Under the pieces are notes generated by a model. That model was not told where the DNA came from, did not search any database, and saw only the letters and a program-made list of their open reading frames with translations. From NCBI GenBank assembly GCA_027924585.1, contig BSBM01000261.1, positions 5,287,501 to 5,351,500 on the forward strand: DNA of 64,000 nucleotides, in the 5' to 3' direction. The DNA is from Larix kaempferi. Taxonomy: Eukaryota > Streptophyta > Pinopsida > Pinales > Pinaceae. Shown here piece after piece: positions 1 through 10,971 of this stretch (positions are counted from its first letter, which is position 1; each line of letters begins with the position of its first letter). Position numbers and translations under genes: made by a program.

Positions 1-618
1 AATTTCATTCAAACATTATCTAGGATCCTACTAAGAGAATAACATGCACAACATAACAATCATAAACACAAGCGACATAGAGTTTCCTCGGGGAAAACCA
101 AGAAGGTGAAAAACCCCGCAACTTCCTCAAAGATAGAATAAGCCCCAATACAAAGATCAATCCCCAAAACAAGAGATAGTCTCCTAGCAGCTTCTCCTCC
201 TCCACTTGTGCGCACTCCTCCTCTCTCTCACTAATGCGAAGTGAGTGAGTGAGTGAATGAATAGAATGAGAGACTCACACTCTTTATTTATACAATGACT
301 TGACCTGCCTTTAAATCTAACTGGGTCGACCTCCCTTAGGAGAGTCTAATAACCCATTACCATTTGTCACTGGGCCAACCCCACTAGGGTGGTCTAATAA
401 CCCTTTAACCCATACTGGGCCGACCCCTCTAAGGTGGTCTAATAACCCATCAAATATAAGTTACGACACTTACAATGTAACTTGCGACACTTACAAATAC
501 AAATGATGACACTTCCAATCGGAGGAATAAAACATCTCCGTTGGGGATACAATAAAGTACAAATGTGATACATACAATATACAAGTGAATATCTTCCGAA
601 GTTACAAATACATCAACA
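1..618 (-). mobile_element. Copia LTR, minus orientation, cut by window edge
   Basis: This stretch matches, block by block, the two LTRs at 8926-9432 and 36627-37175. It has the same CT-rich blocks, a TTTATACAATGAC-type TATA region near 285, repeated 'ggtctaataaccc' segments and a CATCTCCG block. The right end is CATCAACA at 618, so on the minus strand the LTR starts TGTTGATG. About 45 bp that would complete its other end lie outside the window. No polypyrimidine tract follows 618, so this is a 5' LTR of an element extending to the left, or a solo LTR. It is clearly diverged from the other two copies. Confidence 0.8.
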
Positions 619-3085
619 CCAGGTGCATGGTAAATAGAAATGAATTGATTATTGTTTTTTTATGATATAACGTATGTGTACATGTAGAGGATTTGTGCAC
701 GGTATTTTATATCGTATGTCGGAGACTAACTTACAGGTTAAAATGGCTAAGTGATAGCTGGATCCTACGAGGTGAGATAGCCTCAGGGACATGGAATCCG
801 AAAGATAAATGGTATGCAAGTGATGAATTATTTATTTTCACATGATTATTATGTTGTTTATCATGATGTATGGGTGGGGTAGGGTTTCAAGAAACTCAAC
901 CGCCCAAATTGGTTATACAATGACAAACTGAGTACAAATGCAATGCAGTTATCATGTTGGTGTAGACATAGTCCCTTGTTCCATTAGGGGGGTGGAGGCT
1001 TTACCCACCGTTTATCCCCGAAACCCAGAGTCATGGGAGGGTTGTGCTAAGGCGCACTCCCCAAGCTGTGTGATGATGACTAGTGGTTTCATGCTAGGGA
1101 AGCTTGGTTGATGTAGTAGACACTTATGCTTACGGGTTCTAACTAGAGCCGGTCATGGCTTGACACTTCAGGGTAGTCCAGCAGTGGAAGGATAGGATGT
1201 GGAAGTTAGTTTTGAACTAGATAAACGGAGTAGATAGATAGGTGTACAATGATGTTAGGAGGGAAGACTTGATTAATTGTGTATGTTGAGGAGCTTGCAG
1301 ATTCATGTGTCGTAACTTAGTAACTGGTATTATTGTCCATCGGTAAATTTTATGTAATTAAGTGAATGATCCAATAGTCAAGTTATGTTAACAATGAGTC
1401 AGTAAACCGTAACTTAATTCATTGAGAATGTTGTGTGGTTTAGTACTATTAGTGTACCTACACGAGGTATGTAAGCCATAGCTACGCTTACATAACTTGT
1501 CTACATATGTGTCAATTGCGTGAAATAATACTGAACTATAATGTTTAGGCATTAATTAAATTATTACTACTTATCTAACTAGGAGATTAAATTAATGCGC
1601 CGAGTTCGTAAATTTTGGTTTAATAATTGAATAAGATAATTGAGTGACTTAGGTGGTAATGAATGTTGATCAAGTTCTAATTTCGATTAATGATTAATTA
1701 TTGTTGATTAATAATGATTAATGAGGTTTATAATTTTATTAAGTATTAATGAGTTTTACTATTGTTAATCACGTTACTAACAACTAGATTAATAAATGTT
1801 AATTAAAAGATGAATTATAATAGTTCCATCCATTATGATCATGATTAGTTATAATTAACTGGGATTAATTATGATTAATTGGAATGTGGTAATTAATTAG
1901 GGTTGATTATAATTAAGATGCAATTGTTGAATGTGGTAAAAGTTACCATATGCAATTTATAGACTAAGTGTTAAATTGTAATTGAGTTAATTAATAAAAA
2001 TATTAGTTATAATTTTGAAACTTGAATTATAATGTTCACAGTTAAAAATTAATTAGGTGAATATGTAAATACATGTATATATCATCATGTCACAAATAAT
2101 TGTTAATCAAGTAATAATGTGGCCGACTATTCGAGAATACTTTATTATTGTTACTGTCTTGGAATTTGGAATTTAATATACATTAATAAAAGGTTCTGAC
2201 AGATTTGATATGGTGACAGGACGGTGGAACCACGTTAATACATTAGGTTGACTTTTACATATGGTATTAACCCCAAGAATTGAAAAAGGATAATAATTAT
2301 TAATTTAAATGGTAAACAAATTAATTAATTAATTAATTAATTAAGTGTTGAGTGTTAATAAATGGGATCATGTCTCGAGGGAGGTAAAAAGGAAACAAGG
2401 ACTAACATAGTGGTTAGAATATTTATGATGGAGATGAGGGTAGTAATGGGGAGAAAGGAGTCGGTAATGAGAGGGGAATAAGGTCGAGAAGAGAGAGGCC
2501 AGAAAGGGGAGCCTTGCATGTTTTGGATTTAGGAATAGCATAGAAAATGGCAGAGCAGAAGAGAAGGGGTTTTGTTGGAGAATTTGCAGAAGGGAAAACT
2601 AGTTTTCTTGTACTCGGTTTGGGCTCAGGGGTCCAAAGGGGAACTTTTGGAGCTGGGTGGTCGACGAGACCTTGCCAGTTGGCAAGGTGGCATACCAGAT
2701 TGTCTGGTCGGTTGAGTTTCCATGGTTGGAAAGCTTTTGGTTGCAGGGCATACAACAAGGAAAAAGGAGCAGCAAGGGGTCTACTAGTTATCTAAAGGTA
2801 TTTCTCCTACAGGTATACAATCCATTCTAACTATGTCAATATTTACTATTTCATGAATTAATGAAAATTTAATTTAGTGTAAATTGACACATATTATATA
2901 TGTTGATGCACCTACAAGATAGTAATTGTTAGGAACAATTAAATAGCACCTATAGTTATTCAAACCTGTAAATGTAAAGTTTATATTTTTACGGGCATGA
3001 AATTTTAACATAAACTGGAAAACAAAACAGAGACTTGAAATAGCATGTAAACAAGGGTAAGATAGATATTTATTTATAATCATAG
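619..3085. other. AT-rich intergenic stretch with no recognisable gene
   Basis: I see no coding region with a family signature. The only open frames are short (82 and 111 codons on opposite strands around 2423-2795) and overlap a purine-rich block, so they look like chance. A tetranucleotide AATT run lies at about 2320-2344. The part from 1560 to 2300 is very rich in TTAAT/ATTAA words. Some of this may be old LTR sequence, but I could not pair it with anything in the window. Confidence 0.5.
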
Positions 3086-3119
3086 ATGAAACAGGACAAG
3101 GGTCCTACAGGTGAAGAAT

Positions 3120-3480
3120 TCAATCAAGGAATTTTCATTTTTGGGTCCACCACTACAACTCGGAAAACTAGGGCATCAAGTTTTTGGAGGATCAGTCCAC
3201 AGATTTGGAAGAAAAGGACCTATGCCCAACTCACCTTAGGAGGGCACATCTTCCTATGGAGGCATATTCCAAATCGAAGAATTTTCAATTTTTGACCCAA
3301 TTCTGCAGAAACTACAACAACTGCAGAAATTAGGGTTTCCAATTTTTGGTAGTTATGTCCTTAGATTTGGATGAAAGAAGGGTATACTCAACTTGAATTT
3401 AGGAGGCACATATCTCTCTCCAGTTAGTTTTCCAAGATTCCAAATCTGAAAAATTAGGGTTTCTCTGACAAACCCTAAGT
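3120..3480 (+). repeat. Diverged two-copy tandem repeat in copia leader, about 161-bp period
   Basis: Similar blocks recur at about 3202 and 3363 (agatttgga-gaaa, then 'aactca-ctt-aggagg-cacat', then 'ttccaa-tc'). Two diverged units lie just before gag, in the expected place for the untranslated leader. No open frame of interest is present. Confidence 0.5.
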
Positions 3481-3597
3481 CATCCTGAAGTCAGATCTTA
3501 GAAGACATCGAAACAAGCACTCGGTTGGAGCATCTCATTTGGTAAGTTATACTATATCTATTTCCCTTTGAGGTTCTCATTTATCAAGTTTATCAAG

Positions 3598-4422
3598 ATG
3601 ACAAACCAAACCAAGCTTGAGGAAAAGCATGAAGGAGCGAATAACTTATGTTCTTGGAAGTATAGAGTGATGCTCATTCTGCAAGAGAATGAGTTGGATA
3701 ATTATATCAAAGAAGAAGTTGTGGAGCCAAAGGGAGATGAGGATAAATACAAGCATAAGAAGAATATGATAAAATCCAGGAGGATCATAGTTGATTCCAT
3801 CAAGGATCACTTGATCCCACATATCTCATCTCTACGAACTCTAAAAGAGATGTTTGATGCTCTAAAGAGATTGTTTGAGGGAACAAACATCAAAAGGAAG
3901 ATGACCTTGAGAACTCAACTCAAGGTTGTGAATATGAAAAGTAATGAAATCATTCAGTCTTACCTCATAAGGGTCTCCCATATCAGAGACCAACTAAAAG
4001 CTATTGGAGATCACCTCGAGAATGTAGAAATAGTGATGACCACCTTGAATGGACTTCCAAGTTCATGGGAGTCATTTATTCAAGGAATATGTTCCAAAAA
4101 GAACCTCATTAGATTCAGTACACCTTGGGAAACTTGCACTCAGGAAGAAACAAGGATTGAATCCAGAGAAGATAAGTTAGGTGAAGAAGATAATCAAGCT
4201 TTGGAAGTTCATGCTAAGAGAAGCAAGAAAGAAAATCATCATCACAAGTCTAGAAGATTCCACAGGGTCAAATACCTCCCAGAGATTACTCAAACTTCAA
4301 ATGCTACAATTGTGATGAAATGTGACACATTACAAAAAAATTTCCCAAGAATAAAAGCAACAACAAGAAAGAAAATCAGAAGAGTCATCATGCTCATGCT
4401 ACGGAGGATGATTAACCAATAA
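3598..4422 (+). pseudogene. gag: Copia gag (UBN2-type capsid), frameshifted before the zinc knuckle
   Basis: The start chosen is the ATG at 3598, which gives MTNQTKLEEKHEGANN; an upstream in-frame TTG at 3568 is unlikely to be used. The product resembles the copia capsid-like Gag of plants: a tryptophan-bearing N-terminus (SWKYRVML), then a helix-rich middle, and the family signature LNGLPSSWESFIQ near codons 155-170. The frame runs 274 codons to a TAA at 4420. The expected CCHC knuckle appears out of frame at about 4304-4345 (CYNCDEM, a stop, then HITKKFP), so a frameshift just upstream separates it from the capsid part. The knuckle's last cysteine is also missing. This is the nucleocapsid/capsid precursor of the element at 3086-8038. 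Confidence 0.8.
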
Positions 4423-4499
4423 AGAAGAAAGTAAGGGAATATTACTCAAGTGATGAAGAATATGTCTTGAAATTTTGAAGAGAAAGAGGGAGGATTTCT

Positions 4500-4880
4500 C
4501 AAATCAAGCATTGGTTCATGACACTATCGAACCAAGTGAACTATGGCACAGAAGGTTTTGCATATATACAAGGCTTTACCGATCATAAGCAAAATGGTGA
4601 CTAGTCTATCCGAGATCCAAACAAAACATGAAGGCATATGCAAAGAATGATTGCACGAGGCAAGAATGTGAAGAGTTTGTTTTTCAATAAGTGATAACAA
4701 AGCAAAGGAAACCTTGAATCCAGTACATGAGGACCAAGGATGAAAACTTCAAAAAGTACTAGAATAAGCAAAGAATAAGATCAAGGTCTTCAAAATTGGA
4801 TGATGGAGCAGAGTACACTTCCAGAAACTCCAGTAGCTTCTGCAAGGAGGCAGAAACCAAGAGGGAACCTACAAAACACA
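4500..4880 (+). pseudogene. Gag-pre-integrase and integrase core remnants of copia
   Basis: Read across frames, 4530-4730 gives the pre-integrase signature: LWHRR, then KALPIISKMV-like, then QTKHEGIC and DNKAK. From 4740 to 4875 there are traces of the integrase core: a degraded form of the conserved 'SDNGGEY' block (here LDDGAEYTSRN) followed by SFCKEAETKRE. The final catalytic glutamate region and the integrase C-terminus are not found; the next recognisable domain is RT at 5325. Thus integrase is internally deleted as well as frame-broken. Confidence 0.65.
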
Positions 4881-5324
4881 TGAAAGATAAGTATGGACTT
4901 ATATATGACTAAGATTGACTAGCACTAGGCTCATGTAGTGAATGATATGGGTAAGTGGCCTATAGTGTTGTACAACATCCCATGAGCCCCTGATGGAGCT
5001 AGTATAGCATGAAACCCCTTTTCTAACATGTTGAGAGCAGTGCACCCTCTTAATAGTTCTGGTAGAGATGGAAGGAATATAGATAGTTACCGTGTGTACA
5101 CGGGATATGGATGAGTGGTGTGCTGAAGCATTGGCTAAGATGCATTAGTTACATGACTGTGTACATCATGCATAAGTAGTTGTCATTACATGAAATGATA
5201 GTAATCATATGACTAAATTGGAATTGTATGAAAGATCGTGTGCTATGACCTACAAGAGAAGGATGATAAGAATTGTTCCAAAGAACAAGTGATGAAGGTT
5301 CAATCAAATTTGCAAAATCAGCAT
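4881..5324 (+). other. Unassigned stretch between integrase and RT remnants
   Basis: About 440 bp where integrase C-terminal and linker sequence would be expected. No frame gives a recognisable match. It contains many TGA/TAG codons on the plus strand. Either heavily decayed pol or inserted DNA. Confidence 0.4.
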
Positions 5325-5763
5325 ACTACAAAAGTACAAGGCAAGGTTTATGGTTTCTCTCAGAAAGAGGGAATCGATTGTGATGAGAATTTGTTGTTCA
5401 TGTAGCAAGGTACACTTCAATTAGAGCTATACTTGCGATAGATGCAGTGATGAAGTGGAAGGTACACCAGATGGACGTGAAGACAACTTTCCTGAATGGT
5501 GTAGTATATTTGAGACACATGACAGGTAGACACATGTGTGTAAATTAAAGAAGACCCTGTACAGTTTGAAACAAGCACTGAGGATACGATGTGGCATAAT
5601 CCATAAGAGATATGCAGAAGAGATCTTGAAGAAATCTGAGATGATGTATTGGAAGGCCATGGTCACACATATGGCATTGAATCTAAAGTTGTTGTATGCC
5701 ACGGTATATAGGAAAACTATTGATTCGTTGATGTACTTAACAAACACGAGGCTAGATTTATGA
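5325..5763 (+). pseudogene. Copia reverse transcriptase remnant, catalytic YADD region deleted
   Basis: The N-terminal RT is readable in pieces: YKARF, QKEGIDCDEN, ARYTSIRAILA and QMDVKTTFLNG at about 5330-5500. From 5536 the frame KKTLYSLKQALR (the family's KKALYGLKQAPR) runs directly into RCGIIHKRYAEEILKK, a motif that in the sister copia element lies well after YADD. The segment with the catalytic palm, including YADD, is therefore missing by internal deletion. The ORF continues to SLMYLTNTRLDL and ends at TGA 5761-5763, exactly where the minus-strand copia element also has TGA. Confidence 0.8.
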
Positions 5764-6375
5764 TTTGTGGTGAACACTCTGATTTAGTATATGGTAGAGA
5801 TGAGACGAGTTCACCTAGTTGTGTAAAATCATGTGTTGAGGTACGTGAGGGGTACGGTTGATTATGGCCTCAGATATGCGTCAGATCAGAGGATTAACCT
5901 ATAGGGTTATGTTGATGCGGATTGGGTTGAGGGTGTCATGGATGGAAAGAGCACATCAAGGTTTTGCTTCAATTTGGGATTTGGTATGATCTCATGGTTA
6001 AGTAGGAAGAAGAAAAGTGTGGCACTCTGTACAGATGAAGTTGAGTATATGGAAGCTTGTTCGGCAAGCTGCGAGGAAGTGTGGCTTCGGAAGTTTCTTG
6101 CATGGTTGTTTGCTCTCGAACTAGAGGTAACTTGTGTCTTTTGTGACAACTAGAGTTGTGTGAATTTGTTTGAGAACCCTTTGTTTCATGACAAGTAGAA
6201 GAACATCGAGATCAGGTATCGCTATATCCGGGATATGGTGCAGAAGGGAGTAGTCAGGATCCAGTATATAGAAACAAAGGAGCAGATAATCAATGTGTTG
6301 ACCAAGCCTCTATCGAGAGTGAAGCTAGAGTACTTCAGGTACAAGCTTGGAGTGGTCCATATCAAGGGGGAGTGA
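5764..6375 (+). pseudogene. Copia RNase H, several in-frame stops
   Basis: This continues RT in the same frame. Motifs visible: YVDADWVEG (first catalytic Asp), the KSTSRFCFNLG block, ISWLSRKK, EVEYMEACSASCE (catalytic Glu), VFCDN, NPLFHDK, IEIRYRYIRDMV, and the C-terminal LTKPLSRVKLEYFRYKLGVV. The terminal KGE is followed by TGA at 6373. In-frame stops sit in the VFCDN*SC and HDK*KNIEIR regions among others. It would degrade the RNA strand during reverse transcription in an active element. It shares its end (GVV...KGE-stop) with the minus-strand copia RNase H at 10972. Confidence 0.85.
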
Positions 6376-6547
6376 TGAACTTGGATGAGATAGAAGGTAG
6401 TCACGAGTTATGTGACGTAATTGAGTCTCCTAGGATACGAGAGGATATGGACGTGTGGTGAGGTAACGCAGGTAGTTTCGGTGTGCAATGTAATGGAGCT
6501 CTTGGGATAAACCCAATAGATGGATTTCTCGAGATATGGGAGAGGAC

Positions 6548-7395
6548 AACTTCATATAGTATGAAAAAGAACTAGCTCTACAAGACAGTTGCATCCAGTA
6601 TGAAAAAGGACTGGCTTTGCAGGATAGTTGCATCTAGTATGAAAAAGGACTAGCTCTGCAGGATAGTTGCATCCAGTCTGAAAAAGGACTGGCTCTGCAG
6701 GATAGTTGCATCTAGTATGAAAATGGACTAGCTCTGCAAGATGGTTGCATCCAGTATGAAAAAGGACTGGATCTAAAATATAGTTACATCTAGTATGAAA
6801 AATGACTAGCTCTGCAAAATAGTTGCATCCGGTATGAAAAAGGATTAGCTTAGCAGGATAGTTGCAGCTAATATGAAAAATGACTAACTCTACAAGACAG
6901 TGGCATCCAGTATGAAAAAGGATTGGCTCTGCAGGATAACTACATCTAGTATTAAAGGGGATTGGCTTTGTAGAGGTGTGCATGCAGTATGAAAGAGGAC
7001 TGGCTCTACAGGATAGCTACATCCAGTCTGAAAGAGGACTGGCTCTGTAGAGGTATGCATCCAGTATGAAAGAGGTCTGGCTCTGCAGGATGGATACATC
7101 CAGTATGAAAGAGGACTAGCTCTGTAGAGTTTTGCATCTAGCATGAAAGAGGGCTAGATTTGCAAGAGAGTTGCATCTAGCATGAAATAGGGCTAGCTCT
7201 GCAAGAGAGTTGCATCTATCATGAAAGAGGGATAGCTCTGCAAGATAGATACATCCATCATGAAAAAGTGTTGGCTCTATAGAAAGGCACATCCAGTATG
7301 AAAAAAGGTTGGCTCTGTGGAGAGTTGCATATAGGATTAAAAAGGGTTGGAACTGCAAGGTACATCTAGCATGAAAAATGGTTGGCTCTATGAAA
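6548..7395 (+). repeat. 39-bp minisatellite, about 21 units, in copia 3' UTR
   Basis: A unit of the form 'gttgcatc-agtatgaaaaa' plus 'ggactggctctgcaggata' repeats with a 39-bp spacing (for example 6588 to 6627). Copies diverge towards the right end. It lies wholly between the RNase H stop and the polypurine tract. Because 39 is a multiple of three, the minus strand shows long open frames with a 13-residue Cys/His period; these are a by-product of the repeat. Confidence 0.9.
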
Positions 7396-7504
7396 CTTCT
7401 TATGATATATAGATTCGGGAGATGTCAGATGTCAATAGTGAGAGTACATAAGTGCAGCAGCTGGAAGATGATGGTGACGATGACATAAGAATACCTTCCT
7501 TGTT

Positions 7505-7513
7505 AAGAGGGAG
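7505..7513 (+). other. Polypurine tract of copia element
   Basis: The purine run AAGAGGGAG sits directly before the LTR start TGTTGAAG. This is the plus-strand priming site expected at the 3' LTR junction. Confidence 0.75.
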
Positions 7514-8038
7514 TGTTGAAGAATGTAAATTCAAAAGATATTCTTATTTGTATCATTTGTATTAATTGCATTGTACTTCCTTCGGGAATTATTATTGATG
7601 TAATTGATCATGTAAAAGTCATTGAAAGAGTCAATGTAAACCCTAACTGTTAAGTTGGCCTAGAAATATCTAAAAAATATTATTTTATTGTGAACTGGAC
7701 AAGTCAGCCCTGTTAGGAGAGTCAAGTCGGCCATGTTGGGGAAAAAGGCCAACTCACTGCTTAGTATAAATGAGGATCTCTCCCTCCTCATTTCGTCACC
7801 TCACTCACTCATCAGGTTCACATGAGTAGAGATATAGAGTCATAAAGAGCAGCTTCTTTTGGAGTCTTCTCGTTTTGGATTATAGCACAAGGAATACTAT
7901 TGTACATTTTGACGAATCTATATAGAATAATTTTGTTGGGTTTTTCTACCCCATGATAAATTATTGTGTACTATTGTCTATGTTATGCTTGTTTATCTTT
8001 CAGTGATCCTTATTTTTACTACATTTAAAATTATAACA
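7514..8038 (+). mobile_element. 3' LTR of the plus-strand copia element (525 bp)
   Basis: It starts TGTTGAAGAATG after a polypurine tract and ends ATTATAACA. A TATAAATGAGGA promoter-like block lies near 7765, followed by CT-rich and CTCACTCACTCAT sequence, the same order as in the reverse complement of 8926-9432. No partner LTR is present upstream, so target duplication cannot be tested. Confidence 0.75.
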
Positions 8039-8920
8039 CTGTGAAGGCTCGATCATGCCCTTACCCATACTACCCGATTACCCAAGTATTAGAGAATAAT
8101 ATTATCGAGTGTTATTTCCTATGCCACTATAGAATAAATATGGTCAATTGGATTATCTAAGTTGGTTTGAGGTTTCCTAGGGGACTTGCAATATACCCAA
8201 GGGTACGTGGAAGTGAAATTCCATATACAGGTGTTGTCTGATGTAGTATTAATCAAAGGAGTACCAACTGAGGATTTAACGGTTTCTAACAAATGTGACT
8301 AAGCACCAAATGTATTCTCTACATGTATGCTTCCTCGACCATAGGTTTAACCACTGAATGTCATACCATTTTGTTATTTATAAACATCAAAACACTTCTC
8401 TAGCCTAAAAAACTACTAAAATTTTCAACTCGAGAAAGTGCTATGATACTAGATGTTATGCACCTTAATAGAATAATTGGAAATTCAAAGCATAAATAAC
8501 AAAATAATCAAGATTTCATTATGAAAAGACAGAATTACCACAACAATAGACAATTGTAGATAAAAAATTATCATAATAGCAATATCTTTATTGATGAAAT
8601 CAATGTTCACTTGTTCTTCGAGGGGGTAAGCTCCAAATGAAATTGAGCTCCAATAACAAAATACTTCACAAGACATATTGTTTCGTTGCTTATATTCCTA
8701 TATATAGTTTCTAGTGAAAGAACTTTCTAGTAGGTAGAATATTTTAGTAAGTATTCATACAAATATTGTTTTCACACGATAGAGACTTTTAATAGGTGGA
8801 ACCTTCTAGTAATTCTTTTTACAAATATTACTTTCACACTATATCTAATTTATTGGTATTATTTAATATAGATGGATTTAACACATAACAACATATCTAT
8901 TAAGGGGTTTAGGGTAGGAC
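8039..8920. other. Non-coding flank between the two copia elements
   Basis: About 880 bp of AT-rich DNA with no supported ORF. Its continuation is found after the nested elements, from 37181 on, because 8921-8925 and 37176-37180 are the target duplication of the intervening copia element. Confidence 0.6.
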
Positions 8921-8925
8921 CCTAA

Positions 8926-9432
8926 TGTTAAGATTTAATATGCTAAGATAGATAACATCAATATTACATTTCATTTCACAACAATAGCATATACAGGATC
9001 ACTGAAAGAACAACAAGCACAACATAAACACAAGAGACACAAATTTATCCTGGGAAACCCTCATGGGGTAGAAAACCAACAAAGCTTCCTCAATATAGAT
9101 GATCAACAAATACAAATATGTAGTCCCCAAACAAGAGCTCCTTCTCCTCCTATGTAGATATCTCTCTCTCCTATGTGCCAATCACAAGTGAGTGAGTGAC
9201 TGATAAATGAGGAACACACCTACTCTATTTATACACTACTCCGACTTGACTTTTCACCCTAAGAGGGCCGAATTCTCCTAGGAGAGTCTAATAACCCCTA
9301 AACAACTAACTCAGGGCCGACCCCACAAGGGATGTCTAATAACCCTAGTTACCACATTCCGACGGAGGAATAAACATCTCCGAAATAATAAAGTACAAAT
9401 ATAATATTCTTAGAAGTTACAATATTTCAACA
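8926..9432 (-). mobile_element. 3' LTR of minus-strand copia element (507 bp)
   Basis: In plus coordinates it runs TGTTAAGATTT to TTCAACA. It is 42 bp shorter than the partner LTR at 36627, which has one extra copy of a 'ccgg-ggaggaat-aacatctccgg' block. Its right side abuts the polypyrimidine run CTCCCCCTT (9433-9441), the complement of the plus-strand primer. Confidence 0.9.
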
Positions 9433-9441
9433 CTCCCCCTT
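9433..9441 (-). other. Polypurine tract (complement) of minus-strand copia
   Basis: CTCCCCCTT on the plus strand reads AAGGGGGAG on the element strand, next to its 3' LTR. Confidence 0.8.
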
Positions 9442-9654
9442 AACGAGAAGGATATTATAACAACATCTGCAGGAGCAAGGAGTCATCAACTACATGATAC
9501 ATGATACATCTATAAATCATTGGAAGATTTCTTCATCAGTAACTCAAACAGTTACTGGAACATCTTCAAGATCTTCAATACTAGAATATCAACATCTTCA
9601 GTACTGAGTCTTCATCTTCTGCAGCACTTGATCGACCACAGCATCAACATCTGA

Positions 9655-10020
9655 TCTTCCTATCAACATCATCATCTGGATCTCTCGATCAAAAACATCA
9701 TCATCTGGATATCTCGATCAACAACATCATCTAGATCTCTCGATCAATAACATCATGATCTGGACCTCTCAATCAACAACATCATCATATGGATCTCTTG
9801 ATCAACAACATCATCTGGATCTCTCGATCAATTGGATCTCTCAATCAACAGCATCATCATCTGGATCTCTCAATCAACAACATCATCTGGATCTCTCGAT
9901 CAACAACATCATCATCTAGATATCTCGATCAATAGCATCATCTGGATCTCTAGGTCAACAGCCTCATCGTCTGGATCTCTCTATCAACAGCATCATCTGG
10001 ATCTCTAGATCAACAACATC
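9655..10020 (-). repeat. Irregular 24-27-bp minisatellite in copia 3' UTR
   Basis: About 14 copies of a 'catcatctggatctctcgatcaacaa'-like unit (unit length varies because CATCAT is sometimes CAT). This is the array nearest the 3' LTR. Confidence 0.85.
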
Positions 10021-10061
10021 ATAGTAGAATACCCTGCAACACACATGATCCAATTATGGGA

Positions 10062-10400
10062 TGATCAATCCATCTCACTTTAGGACATAGGTCCAAGGAT
10101 GATACAATCCTAATCTGCTTACGAGATGATCAATCCCTCTCAATTTAAGACACCTCACATGTCTATGGATGATGCAATCCAGATCTACTTACAGGATGAT
10201 CAATCCTTCTCACTTTAAGACACCTCTCATGTCTATGGATGATGCAATCTAGATCTACTTACAGGATGATCAATCCTTATCAATTTAAGACACCTCTCAT
10301 GTCTATGGACGATGCAATCCAGATCTACTTACAGGATGATCAATCCTTATCAATTTAAGACACCTCTCATGTCTATGGACAATGCAATCCTATCACGTAC
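10062..10400 (-). repeat. 70-bp tandem repeat in copia 3' UTR
   Basis: The motif TGATCAATCC begins units at 10062, 10127, 10197, 10267 and 10337. The last three intervals are exactly 70 bp and the first is 65 bp. Units share 'aagacacctctcatgtctat' and 'gatgcaatccagatctactt'. Confidence 0.9.
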
Positions 10401-10530
10401 ATTTTGAGCCAACTTTTCAGGGACAATGCATTCCTTTCACGTACATTTTGAACCAACCATTTAGGGATGATGCAATCCTATCATGTACATTTTGAACCAA
10501 CTGTTCAGGGATGATGCAGTCCTATCACGT
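10383..10530 (-). repeat. 44-bp tandem repeat in copia 3' UTR
   Basis: TGCA(A/T)TCC followed by 'tcacgtacattttgaaccaa' recurs at 10383, 10427, 10471 and 10515, spaced exactly 44 bp. The array overlaps the end of the 70-bp array, sharing the 'gatgcaatcc' core. Confidence 0.85.
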
Positions 10531-10561
10531 CTACTTAGAAAAAATCCTAAGGACCACATAA

Positions 10562-10950
10562 TGACCTCATCGACCTCATCATCGATATCATTGACCTCAT
10601 CATCAATATCATTGACCTCATCGTCAATATCATCGACCTCATTGTCGGTATCATTGACCTCATTGTTAATATCATTGACCTCATCGTCAATATCATCGAC
10701 CTCATCGTCGTTATCATTGACCTCATCGTCAATATCATTGACCTCATCGTCAATATCATCAACCTCATCGTCAGTATGATTGACCTCATCGTCAATATCA
10801 TTGACCTCATCGTCAATATCATCGACCTCATCATCGGTATCATTGACCTCATCGCCAATATCATTGAATTCATTGTCAATATCATCAACCTCATCATCGG
10901 TATCATTGACCTCATCGTCAATATCATCGACCTTACCATCGATGCAGGAA
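10562..10950 (-). repeat. 21-bp minisatellite in copia 3' UTR
   Basis: About 18 copies of a 'cctcatcgtcaatatcattga' type unit. The 7-codon period creates Ser/Thr-rich and Met/Ile-rich open frames on both strands, which are not genes. The array ends about 20 bp from the RNase H stop. Confidence 0.92.
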
Positions 10951-10971
10951 ATCTCATCATCATCGACTATA

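Larger units (their letters stand above)
3086..8038 (+). mobile_element. Decayed Ty1/copia element lacking a visible 5' LTR
   Basis: In order: leader, gag, gag-pre-integrase and integrase remnants, reverse transcriptase, RNase H, a 39-bp minisatellite, a polypurine tract and a 3' LTR. Domain order GAG-INT-RT-RH identifies the copia superfamily. No 5' LTR or TGGTATCAGAGC-type primer site was found upstream of gag, so the left boundary is approximate and the element is 5'-truncated. The RT core containing YADD is deleted and the frame is broken many times, so it is dead. Its 3' LTR shares layout with the minus-strand copia LTRs (TGTTGAA start, TATAAAT block, CTCACTCACTCAT block), so it belongs to a related family in the opposite orientation. 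Confidence 0.8.

Noticed and set aside
2423-2795. Overlapping ORFs of 111 and 82 codons on opposite strands
   Set aside because: No family motif, purine-rich composition, no supporting neighbours.
6552-7358. Long minus-strand frames with Cys/His every 13 residues, like a repeat-rich secreted protein
   Set aside because: They are the antisense reading of a 39-bp minisatellite in a copia 3' UTR; the period of three codon multiples keeps the frame open by chance.
9655-10530. CRISPR-like arrays
   Set aside because: Units are contiguous, without unique spacers, and the genome is plant.
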